Assembly: GCF_001431625.1 (NCBI RefSeq)
Contig: NZ_LLXT01000136.1
Coordinates: 26,785-90,784, forward strand
Source: Stenotrophomonas geniculata ATCC 19374 = JCM 13324
GTDB taxonomy: Bacteria > Pseudomonadota > Gammaproteobacteria > Xanthomonadales > Xanthomonadaceae
Length of the DNA stretch: 64,000 nucleotides
Direction of reading: 5' to 3'
Below the pieces are notes generated by a model. It made no database searches. It saw only the letters and a list, made by a program, of their open reading frames with translations, and had not been told where the DNA came from. Made by a program: the position numbers and the translations under genes. This document shows positions 53,455 through 62,166 of the stretch, piece after piece. Numbering within the stretch: position 1 is the first letter of the stretch; each line of letters starts with the position of its first letter.

Positions 53455-54872
53455 CACGCCACCTCCTGTGCGAACAGTTCGCGGGTATCGGCAACGTGCC
53501 CGTTCACAGCGGCCCACGCCGCGCTCATCGGCGACGCCAGCAGCGTGCGCGAACCGGGGCCCTGGCGGCCTTCGAAATTGCGGTTGCTGGTGCTCACGGC
53601 CAGCTGGCCGGGTGCGACCAGATCGCCGTTCATGGCGATGCACATCGAGCAGCCCGGCTCGCGCCACTCGGCACCGGCCGCGCGCACGATTTCGTGGATG
53701 CCTTCGGCCTCGGCCTCGCGCTTGACGATCTCCGAGCCCGGCACCACCAGCATGCGCACGCGGTCGGCGACGCGGCGGCCGCGCAGGACCTGCGCGACTT
53801 CGCGCATGTCGCTCAGGCGGCCATTGGTGCACGAACCGACGAACACCACGTCCACCGGCGTACCGGCCAGCGCCTTGCCCGCCTGGAAGTGCATGTAGTC
53901 CAGGCCCTTCTGTGCGGCGGCATCGTTGGCCGCCGGAATCGGCGCGTCCACTGCGATGGCCGTGCCCGGATGGGTGCCCCAGGTCAGGGTCGGGCGGATG
54001 TCGGCGGCGTGGATGTGCACTTCGCTGTCGAAGCGTGCGCCGTCATCGCTGCGCAGCTGCTGCCAGCGCGCCACGGCAGCGTCGAAGTCGGCGCCCTTGG
54101 GGCCGCGCGGCGTGCGGGCGACGAAGTCGAAGGTGACCTGGTCCGGTGCCACCATGCCGGCACGTGCACCCGCTTCGATCGACATGTTGCACAGGGTCAT
54201 GCGCTGTTCCATGTCCATGGCTTCGATGGTGCTGCCACGGAACTCGATCACATGGCCGGTGCCACCGTTGACGCCGATCACGCCGATGATGTGCAGCACC
54301 ACGTCCTTGGCACCGACGCCTGGCGCCAATGGGCCATCAACGGTGATGGCAAAGGTCTTGGCCTTGCGCTGCAGCAGGCACTGCGTGGCCAGTACGTGGC
54401 CCACTTCGCTGGTGCCGATGCCGAAGGCCAGCGAACCGAACGCACCATGGGTGGAGGTGTGACTGTCGCCGCAGACGATGGTCATGCCCGGCTGGGTGAA
54501 GCCCTGTTCCGGCGCGATCACGTGGACGATGCCGCGGTTGTCCGAGGCCATGTCGAACAGCTCGATGCCATGCTCGGCGCAGTTGCGCGCCAGCGTGGCG
54601 ACCTGTGCCTCGGAGGCGGCGCTGGCATAGGGCAGCGTGCCGTCAGCGGCGGCCGGCAGGGTCGGCGTGGAGTGGTCCATCGTCGCCTTGGTGCGGTCCG
54701 GGCGGCGCGGCGACAAGCCGCGCTCGCGCAGCTCGGTGAACGCCTGCGGCGAGGTCACCTCGTGGATCAGGTGCAGGTCGATGTACAGCACGGCGGGCGC
54801 GCTGTCGGATTCGGGAACCACCACGTGGGCGTCCCACAGTTTGTCGTACAGGGTGCGGGGTGCGGAAGTCAT
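53454..54872 (-). CDS. leuC: 3-isopropylmalate dehydratase, large subunit
   Basis: 472 residues, ATG at 54872. It is an aconitase-superfamily enzyme that isomerises 2- to 3-isopropylmalate using a [4Fe-4S] cluster. The N-terminus [18 protein letters not shown] and [20 protein letters not shown] are typical. [20 protein letters not shown] gives the substrate region. The three cluster cysteines are in [14 protein letters not shown] and [10 protein letters not shown]. The operon's methyltransferase gene lies 60 bp upstream. Confidence 0.97.
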   Translation of the reverse strand: MTSAPRTLYDKLWDAHVVVPESDSAPAVLYIDLHLIHEVTSPQAFTELRERGLSPRRPDRTKATMDHSTPTLPAAADGTLPYASAASEAQVATLARNCAEHGIELFDMASDNRGIVHVIAPEQGFTQPGMTIVCGDSHTSTHGAFGSLAFGIGTSEVGHVLATQCLLQRKAKTFAITVDGPLAPGVGAKDVVLHIIGVIGVNGGTGHVIEFRGSTIEAMDMEQRMTLCNMSIEAGARAGMVAPDQVTFDFVARTPRGPKGADFDAAVARWQQLRSDDGARFDSEVHIHAADIRPTLTWGTHPGTAIAVDAPIPAANDAAAQKGLDYMHFQAGKALAGTPVDVVFVGSCTNGRLSDMREVAQVLRGRRVADRVRMLVVPGSEIVKREAEAEGIHEIVRAAGAEWREPGCSMCIAMNGDLVAPGQLAVSTSNRNFEGRQGPGSRTLLASPMSAAWAAVNGHVADTRELFAQEVA

Positions 54873-54932
54873 GCGTATGCCTGGCAGAGGTACGAAATAG
54901 CGAACATCAGTAAAGAAAGCGGAACGGTCAAG

Positions 54933-55712
54933 TCAGCGACGGCGGGCGAGCACGCGCAGCCGCACGTAGTCCGCCAGCGCCTGGCCGGCGGCATTGCGCG
55001 GCAGCTCGGCCAGCAGCGCGGTGGCGGCCTCGCGCACCGTAGCGCGTGCCTCGGCTGGCAGGTCGTCCAGCAGCGGCGCGGCGAAGACGCGCAGCCAGCC
55101 GGCCACGCCGGTCGGCAATGCCGTTGGGCGCGGCGTGCACTCGATCAGCTGCACCTGGAAGCCATGCTGGCGCAGGCGGTCGGCGTAGGCATCGGCCGTC
55201 GGGAAGTACCACTGGAAGGCGCTGGCGCCATGGCCGTGCGCCACGCGTGCGGCCTGCACGGCCGCGATGATCGTGGCCACGTTGCCATGGCCGCCGAACT
55301 CGGCGACGAAGCGGCCACCGGGGCGCAGCGCGCGGCGTACGCCTTCCAGCACGCGGTCCGGGGTGCCCATCCAATGCAGTGCCGCGTTGCTGAACACGGC
55401 ATCGAACTCGCTGTCGAACGACAGTGCGTGGCCGTCCATCACCTGGGCATCGACACCGCGCGCGCGGGCGGCGATCACCAGTTCCGGCGAGGCATCCACG
55501 CCGTGGATGCGTGCGCCGCTCAGGGCCAGTTCGGTGCTGAGCACGCCATCGCCACAGCCCAGGTCGAGGATGCGCTCACCGGCGCGCGGGTCGAGCAGGC
55601 GCGAGACCGCGCCGCCGAGCAGCGGGACGAAGCCGGCGTCGATCGCATAGTCCTGGGCGTTCCACTGCTGGCCAGCGGCGCTGGCCGGGGTGAAGGTGTC
55701 GAAGGCGCTCAT
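54933..55712 (-). CDS. SAM-dependent methyltransferase embedded in the leucine operon
   Basis: 259 residues from the ATG at 55712 with GAGGAA upstream. It is a class I methyltransferase: RILDLGCGDGVLSTELALSG (motif I), HGVDASPELVIAARARGVD (motif II), FDAVFSNAALHWMGTPDRV (motif IV, like trans-aconitate methyltransferase Tam) and RRALRPGGRFVAEFGG. The position ten bases after leuA and before leuC is striking. In yeast a trans-aconitate methyltransferase also esterifies 3-isopropylmalate, so a carboxyl-methylating role on a leucine-pathway acid is plausible but unproven. Confidence 0.82.
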   Translation of the reverse strand: MSAFDTFTPASAAGQQWNAQDYAIDAGFVPLLGGAVSRLLDPRAGERILDLGCGDGVLSTELALSGARIHGVDASPELVIAARARGVDAQVMDGHALSFDSEFDAVFSNAALHWMGTPDRVLEGVRRALRPGGRFVAEFGGHGNVATIIAAVQAARVAHGHGASAFQWYFPTADAYADRLRQHGFQVQLIECTPRPTALPTGVAGWLRVFAAPLLDDLPAEARATVREAATALLAELPRNAAGQALADYVRLRVLARRR

Positions 55713-55722
55713 GGCGGGTTCC

Positions 55723-57305
<1,583 letters not shown>

Positions 57306-57309
<4 letters not shown>

Positions 57310-58397
57310 AGGGAAATCTCCTCGACAGCGGGCGTTGCGGCTTGCAGGTGGGAAGGGGGAGAGGTGGGGGAGGACGGCGCGCTGGCCCTGGCGGGCGAGC
57401 GGGGTGTTTCGCTGCGCCGTCGCCGCGGCTTGCGTGGCGGGCGCGGCCGGATGTCGGTGAGCAGGCCGGCCAGTACGCCGGCATCGATGTTGCCGCCGGA
57501 CACCACCGCGCACTTGCGGCGGCCGGCGACGCGGCGGCCGGCAGCCAGCGCCAGCGCGCCGGCGCCCTCGGCGATGATGTGTTCTTCCAGCGCCAGCCGC
57601 ACCAGGGTTTCGCGCAGCTCGGCTTCGCGCACGATCACCACGTCGTCCAGCAGCGATGTGCACAGGCGGCGGGTCAGGAAGCCGGGGATCTTCACTCGCA
57701 CGCCATCGGCCAGCGAGGCGACGGGGGCAATCTCACGGACATCGCCACGGATCGCGCGCGCCATCGAGTCAACGCCTTCCACCTGCGCACCAACCACGCG
57801 CACGCCCTGTGATTTCAGCGCCAGGGCCACGCCGGAGGCCAGTCCACCGCCGCCGATCGGCACGATCACCACGTCAGGGGCATGCGCGGCCAGTTCGATG
57901 CCGACCGTGCCCTGGCCGGCGATCACGTCGGCATCATCGAACGCGGACAGGAAGCGGTAGCCGTGGCGCCGCGCCAGTTCGACCGCGAAGGCGTAGGCCT
58001 CGTCGTAGCTGTTGCCGTGCTGGCGCACGGTGGCGCCCCAATGGGCGACGCCGGCGATCTTGGTCGCCGGCGCGCCATGCGGCATCACCGTGATGGCCGG
58101 TACGTCCAGACGGTAGGCGGCCCAGGCCACGCCTTGGGCGTGGTTGCCGGCCGAGGCGCAGATCACCGGACGGGTGTCGCCGCGTTCGCGGCCGGCCAGC
58201 AGAGCGTTCAAGGCGCCGCGCACCTTGTAGGAACCGGTGCGCTGCAGGTTCTCCAGCTTCAGCCAGGTGCCGAAGCGCTCGGCATGGTGCAGCGGGGTGG
58301 GCGGCAGGAAGCGGCGCAGGCGGGCCTGCGCGGCCAGAACGTCGGCAACGCTTACGTCGCCGACATCGCTTTCCTGGCTGGCATCAGCGGCCGGCAT
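57306..58397 (-). CDS. ilvA: Threonine dehydratase without an ACT domain
   Basis: 363 residues. It is a PLP enzyme that deaminates threonine to 2-ketobutyrate, the first isoleucine step. The PLP lysine is Lys58 in [14 protein letters not shown]. Other blocks are [15 protein letters not shown] and the phosphate loop [11 protein letters not shown]. After the catalytic domain (about residue 318) the usual ACT-like regulatory domain is missing and is replaced by a 45-residue Arg/Pro/Ser tail ([20 protein letters not shown]). In this it resembles the TdcB-type length. It overlaps leuA by 4 bp and a small ORF upstream by 14 bp. Confidence 0.93.
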
Positions 58398-58497
58398 GGG
58401 CCACCAGCGCGGTGCCGAAGACCGCCGCGTGCGGGCACGGGCGACGAAGAAGACGCCTCCGTACCGGCACCGTGGTCGCTACGGTACGGGTGTTCAT
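58384..58497 (-). CDS. 37-residue overlapping small ORF between ilvM and ilvA
   Basis: ATG at 58497 overlaps the ilvM stop (ATGA), and the TGA (58386-58384) lies 14 bp inside ilvA. The product is basic (MNTRTVATTVPVRRRLLRRP...). It fills precisely the gap between ilvM and ilvA, so ribosomes leaving ilvM could translate it and be delivered to the ilvA start. It may be a coupling device rather than a functional peptide. No homologue known to me. Confidence 0.4.
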   Translation of the reverse strand: MNTRTVATTVPVRRRLLRRPCPHAAVFGTALVAHAGR

Positions 58498-58745
58498 GGC
58501 GATACTCCTTCCACGGCGGTGACCTGTACGGACACGCAGTCGTAGATCTTCTCGATCTGCCGGCACAGCGTTTCCGCCGGGCGCTGGCCATCCACCACCA
58601 GCTGCAGGTGCCAGCGGCCATCGTCGGCGGCCACCGGCGCACCGCTGATCGCACGCGGCGCGAAGCCGCGACGCTCGGCCATGCCGATCACGCGCAGCAG
58701 CGCGCCTTCGGCCGGGTGCAGCACCAGGTCAAGCCGGTATTGCAT
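58494..58745 (-). CDS. ilvM: Acetolactate synthase small (ACT) subunit, IlvM type
   Basis: 83 residues from the ATG at 58745 (MQYRLDLVLHPAEGALLRVI), overlapping ilvG by 17 bp. It is a single ACT-like domain (GMAERRGFAPRAISGAP, then QIEKIYDCVSVQVTAVEG), the length of IlvM, the regulatory partner of the IlvG catalytic subunit. It stabilises and activates the synthase. Both feedback-relevant loops look short, as in the valine-resistant isozyme II. Confidence 0.92.
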   Translation of the reverse strand: MQYRLDLVLHPAEGALLRVIGMAERRGFAPRAISGAPVAADDGRWHLQLVVDGQRPAETLCRQIEKIYDCVSVQVTAVEGVSP

Positions 58746-60465
58746 TGGGGGTCTCCTGGCGGGCATGGGCGGGGTTGCTTTCCAGCATCGTGCTGTTGGC
58801 GGTGTTCGGCGGCACCAGCGGCCACACGTTGGCGCGTGCATCGATGGCCACGTGCAGCAGTGCCGGGCCCGGTTCGGCCAGCAACGCGGCCAGGCCGCCT
58901 TCCACGTCGTCGCGGTTGTCGACGCGGGTGGCGGCGATGCCGAACACCTGCGCCAATGCCACGAAGTCCGGGTTGTCGGACAGGTCGATTTCGCTGTAAC
59001 GCTCGGCGAAGAACAGCTCCTGCCACTGCCGCACCATGCCCAGCGAACTGTTGTCCAGCAGCACGATCTTCACCGGCAGGCGGCAGCGGGCGATGGTCGC
59101 CAGCTCCTGCACGTTCATCATGAAGCTGCCATCGCCGGACACCAGCACCACGGTGCGGTCGGGGCAGGCGAACTGCGCGCCCATCGCCGCCGGCAGGCCG
59201 AAGCCCATGGTGCCCAGCGCGCCGCTGGTCAGGTGGTTGCGCGGGTGGTTGAAGCGGCAGTGCTGGGCCACCCACATCTGGTGCTGGCCGACATCGCAGG
59301 CGATCACCGCATCGGCCGGGGCCAGCTCGCTCAGGCGCTTCAGCAACGCCGGCGCGTAGATGTGCTGGCCGGGTGCATCGTAGCGGGCGGCGAAGCGATC
59401 GCGGTGCTGCGCGCAACGCTTGCGCCATGCATCCTGGTGGGCCCTGGGGGAGGGGAAGGCCGCACGCAGGGCACGGATGGCATGGCCGACATTGCCAGGC
59501 ACGGCGACGTCGGCGCTGCGCAGCTTGGAGATCTCGTAAGCGTCCGCATCGATGTGGACGACGCGGGCGAATGGCGCGAACTCGGCCAGCTTGCCGGTGG
59601 CGCGGTCATCGAAGCGCGCCCCCAGCACCAGCAGCAGGTCGCTTTCCTGCACGGCCATGTTGGCCGCGCGGGTGCCATGCATGCCCAGCATGCCCAGCGA
59701 CTGCGGATGGCTGGCCGGCAGCGCACCCAGGCCACGCAGGGTCATCACCGTGGGGATGGCGCTGGCCTCGACGAAGTCGCGCAGGTCCTGCACCGCATCA
59801 CCCAGCGCGATGCCGCCACCGGCGTAGACCACCGGCTTCTCGGCCGCCGCCAGTGCGGCGATCGCCTCGGCGATGGCGGCCTCGGCCGGCGCCGGCGGCG
59901 GTTCGACGCTGCTGGGCACATGCACCGGCAGATGGCTGGCATCGGCCAGCTGCACATCCTTGGGCAGGTCGATCAGCACCGGGCCGGGACGGCCCTCGCG
60001 GGCGATGCGGAAGGCATCGGCCACCACGCGCGGCAGATCATCGACGCTGCGCACCAGCCAGCTGTGCTTGACGATCGGCATCGTCAGGCCGAACACATCC
60101 AGTTCCTGGAAGGCGTCGGTGCCCAGCAGCGGCGTGCCGACCTGGCCGGTGATGCAGACCATCGGCACCGAATCCAGCATCGCGTCGGCAATGCCGGTGA
60201 CCAGATTCGAGGCGCCGGGGCCGGAGGTGGCCACGCAGACGCCGACCTGGCCGCTGGCGCGGGCGAAGCCATTGGCCGCCAGCGCTGCACCCTGCTCGTG
60301 GCGCACCAGGATGTGCTTCAGCGACGAATCCACCAGCGCGTCGTAGAACGGCATGATGGTGCCGCCGGGATAGCCGAACAGCGTGCGGACGCCCTCGGCC
60401 TCCAGCGCCTGGGTCAGCCAGCGCGCGCCGTTGGGCGGCGCGCTGCGGTGTGTGGGAGAGTTCAT
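58729..60465 (-). CDS. ilvG: Acetolactate synthase catalytic subunit (isozyme II-like)
   Basis: 578 residues. A TPP- and FAD-dependent enzyme that makes acetolactate or acetohydroxybutyrate. The catalytic Glu57 is in LVRHEQGAALAANGFARASG. The FAD/central domain includes VLGARFDDRATGKL. The TPP-binding motif runs from VSGDGSFMMNVQELATIARC to LDNSSLGMVRQWQELFF. About 30 residues longer than E. coli IlvG. ilvC lies 36 bp upstream and ilvM overlaps downstream. Confidence 0.96.
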   Translation of the reverse strand: MNSPTHRSAPPNGARWLTQALEAEGVRTLFGYPGGTIMPFYDALVDSSLKHILVRHEQGAALAANGFARASGQVGVCVATSGPGASNLVTGIADAMLDSVPMVCITGQVGTPLLGTDAFQELDVFGLTMPIVKHSWLVRSVDDLPRVVADAFRIAREGRPGPVLIDLPKDVQLADASHLPVHVPSSVEPPPAPAEAAIAEAIAALAAAEKPVVYAGGGIALGDAVQDLRDFVEASAIPTVMTLRGLGALPASHPQSLGMLGMHGTRAANMAVQESDLLLVLGARFDDRATGKLAEFAPFARVVHIDADAYEISKLRSADVAVPGNVGHAIRALRAAFPSPRAHQDAWRKRCAQHRDRFAARYDAPGQHIYAPALLKRLSELAPADAVIACDVGQHQMWVAQHCRFNHPRNHLTSGALGTMGFGLPAAMGAQFACPDRTVVLVSGDGSFMMNVQELATIARCRLPVKIVLLDNSSLGMVRQWQELFFAERYSEIDLSDNPDFVALAQVFGIAATRVDNRDDVEGGLAALLAEPGPALLHVAIDARANVWPLVPPNTANSTMLESNPAHARQETPNAIPA

Positions 60466-60501
60466 GGGGGACCTTGCAGAGCGGGTGGGGGTGCCGCGTT
60501 G

Positions 60502-61476
60502 TTACGCGGCTTGACCTTGCAACCAGACCATCTTGGCGCGCAGTTCCTTGCCTACCTTCTCGATCGGGTGTTCCAGGTCGGCCTGCTTGAACTTGTTGTA
60601 GTTCGGCAGGCCCGCTTCGTACTCGGCCACCCAGTTCTTGGTGAAGGTACCGTCCTGGATGTCCTTCAGCACTTCCTTCATGCGTGCCTTGGTGCCGGCA
60701 TCGATCACGCGCGGGCCGCTGACGTAGTCGCCGTACTGCGCGGTTTCGGAGATGAATTCCAGCATGCGCGAGATGCCACCTTCGTAGAACAGGTCCACGA
60801 TCAGCTTCAGTTCGTGCAGTACTTCGTAATAGGCGATCTCCGGCTGGTAGCCGGCTTCGACCAGGGTCTCGAAACCGGCCTGCACCAGCGCCGAGGCGCC
60901 GCCACACAGCACCGCCTGCTCACCGAACAGATCGGTCTCGGTTTCTTCCTTGAAAGTGGTCTGGATCAGGTTGGCGCGGGCGCCGCCGAGGCCGGCTGCA
61001 TAGGCCAGGGCGTACTCAGCCGCCTTGCCGCTCTTGTCCTGGTAGACCGCCCAGATGCACGGCACGCCACGGCCGATTTCATACTCGCGGCGGACCAGCG
61101 CGCCCGGGCCCTTCGGTGCGACCAGTACCACGTCGAGATCGTCACGCGGCTTGATCATGTCGAAATGAACGTTCAGGCCGTGCGCGAACAACAGCACCGC
61201 ACCCTGCTTCATGTTCGGCGCCAGCACGTCGTCGTACAGCTTCTTCTGCACCATGTCCGGGGTCAGCACGGCAACCAGGTCGGCATCCTTCACTGCATCG
61301 GCCGGGGCCTTGACGGTGAAGCCATCGGCCTGTGCCTTGACCTCGGTCGGGCCGCCCGGACGCAGGCCTACCACCACGTCGAAGCCGGATTCGCGCAGGT
61401 TCAGTGCGTGGGCGCGGCCCTGGCTGCCGTAGCCGATGACGGCGATCTTGGTCTGGGGCAGGTCGTTGGTGCTCAT
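60502..61476 (-). CDS. ilvC: Ketol-acid reductoisomerase (class I)
   Basis: 324 residues, first structural gene of the operon, with AAGGAA upstream of the ATG. It isomerises and reduces acetolactate using Mg2+ and NADPH. The nucleotide loop is [20 protein letters not shown], with Arg where most enzymes have His. [20 protein letters not shown] and [20 protein letters not shown] carry metal ligands, and [18 protein letters not shown] continues the knotted C-terminal domain. Regulated by the attenuator upstream. Confidence 0.97.
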   Translation of the reverse strand: MSTNDLPQTKIAVIGYGSQGRAHALNLRESGFDVVVGLRPGGPTEVKAQADGFTVKAPADAVKDADLVAVLTPDMVQKKLYDDVLAPNMKQGAVLLFAHGLNVHFDMIKPRDDLDVVLVAPKGPGALVRREYEIGRGVPCIWAVYQDKSGKAAEYALAYAAGLGGARANLIQTTFKEETETDLFGEQAVLCGGASALVQAGFETLVEAGYQPEIAYYEVLHELKLIVDLFYEGGISRMLEFISETAQYGDYVSGPRVIDAGTKARMKEVLKDIQDGTFTKNWVAEYEAGLPNYNKFKQADLEHPIEKVGKELRAKMVWLQGQAA

Positions 61477-61501
61477 GGGGGAGGTTCCTTGCGGTGGGAA
61501 G

Positions 61502-61545
61502 AAAAAAGAACGGCCGGTCGTCGAAGGTGACGTGCCGGCCGGTCA
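61502..61545 (-). terminator. Second terminator-like hairpin just upstream of ilvC
   Basis: On the minus strand CGGCCGG (61541-61535) pairs with CCGGCCG (61517-61511), extended by a CGTC/GACG inner stem, and is followed by TTCTTTTTTC. It ends 25 bp before the ilvC start, after the 33-codon ORF. It looks like a rho-independent terminator that polymerase must pass to reach ilvC. Confidence 0.65.
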
Positions 61546-61644
61546 GGGGAAAGCGGTGGAGGAGGCGCCATGCGTCGCACAGGCACAGCCGCTACGAGGC
61601 GTCGTGGCGGTGCTGGTCCAGGTTTTGAAGTTGGCGTTGTTCAT
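61543..61644 (-). CDS. 33-residue Thr-rich ORF between attenuator and ilvC
   Basis: ATG at 61644, TGA at 61545-61543. The peptide starts MNNANFKTWTSTATTPRSG, with five Thr codons within eight (61623-61600). It lies downstream of the first terminator, and its stop abuts the 5' arm of the second hairpin. No convincing ribosome-binding site is seen. Either a second leader peptide, possibly for threonine, or a chance ORF. Confidence 0.35.
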   Translation of the reverse strand: MNNANFKTWTSTATTPRSGCACATHGASSTAFP

Positions 61645-61674
61645 GGTGGTTGCGTCTGAAACCAGGTCCTGAAA

Positions 61675-61757
61675 TGAAAAAACCCGCACCTGGGCGGGTG
61701 CGGGTTTTGATGAGTTCCGGTGTGTTTGTTGCTTACACGCTGGCTCGTCCCGCACCT
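61675..61757 (-). promoter_or_regulatory. Transcription attenuator of the ilv-leu operon
   Basis: On the minus strand AACCCGCACC (61706-61697) pairs with GGTGCGGGTT (61690-61681) through a 6-nt loop, followed by TTTTCATTTC: a rho-independent terminator. A second copy of GGTGCGGG (61756-61749) lies inside the end of the leader-peptide gene and can pair with the same CCCGCACC, forming an antiterminator. A ribosome stalled at the Ile/Leu/Val codons leaves that copy free; one that reaches the stop covers it. Confidence 0.88.
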
Positions 61758-61861
61758 GTTGGCTGGGTAATAAGTACGAGCACAAGAATCGAACGCAGCG
61801 AGGCGGCGCCGATGTCGGCGGCTTCGATGTGGGGTCGCGGTGGCGTGTTGTGATGCAACAT
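61733..61861 (-). CDS. Branched-chain amino acid leader peptide
   Basis: 42 codons from the ATG at 61861 to TAA (61735-61733). Codons 25-31 (61789-61769) are ATT CTT GTG CTC GTA CTT ATT, giving Ile-Leu-Val-Leu-Val-Leu-Ile, all three regulatory amino acids in an unbroken run. The run ends 12 bases before the antiterminator arm. This matches the leader peptides of enterobacterial ilv operons in logic but not in the flanking sequence. No Shine-Dalgarno is visible. Confidence 0.85.
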   Translation of the reverse strand: MLHHNTPPRPHIEAADIGAASLRSILVLVLITQPTGAGRASV

Positions 61862-61869
61862 GTGATCGA

Positions 61870-61898
61870 GAGAAACACAGCCATTTCGGCGCTGTCAA
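61870..61898 (-). promoter_or_regulatory. Putative promoter of the ilv-leu operon
   Basis: Perfect -35 TTGACA (61898-61893), 17-bp spacer, then TTTCTC (61875-61870) as a poor -10. Transcription would begin about 61863-61862, one or two bases before the leader-peptide ATG, implying a nearly leaderless message. The 305-bp gap to ggt (61862-62166) contains no other feature I can support. Confidence 0.5.
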
Positions 61899-62166
61899 CC
61901 CTCGCGACGGATTTTCTATCGGTTTCCGGCGCATCCAGCGCAATCGCTTGCGGCACAAGGATGGTTGCCGCTGAAAGTTTTTCGATGAACCCGAATTCAC
62001 TCCTTTCAGAGCGGTTTCTGCGCGGAATCCGGGCTGTTTTCGCCTTGGTGGGTGCGGGCCTGGGTCCGCACCCACCGAAAGACCATCGCCCATGACCTCT
62101 GCCCGATACCGCGTGAAGGCCGCAGCGGCGAAGATCGGAGCACCACCCTTCCATCGGAACCCGACC

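Noticed and set aside
58681..61530. 949-codon open frame on the plus strand
   Set aside because: Antisense to ilvM, ilvG and ilvC, all of which are certain genes.
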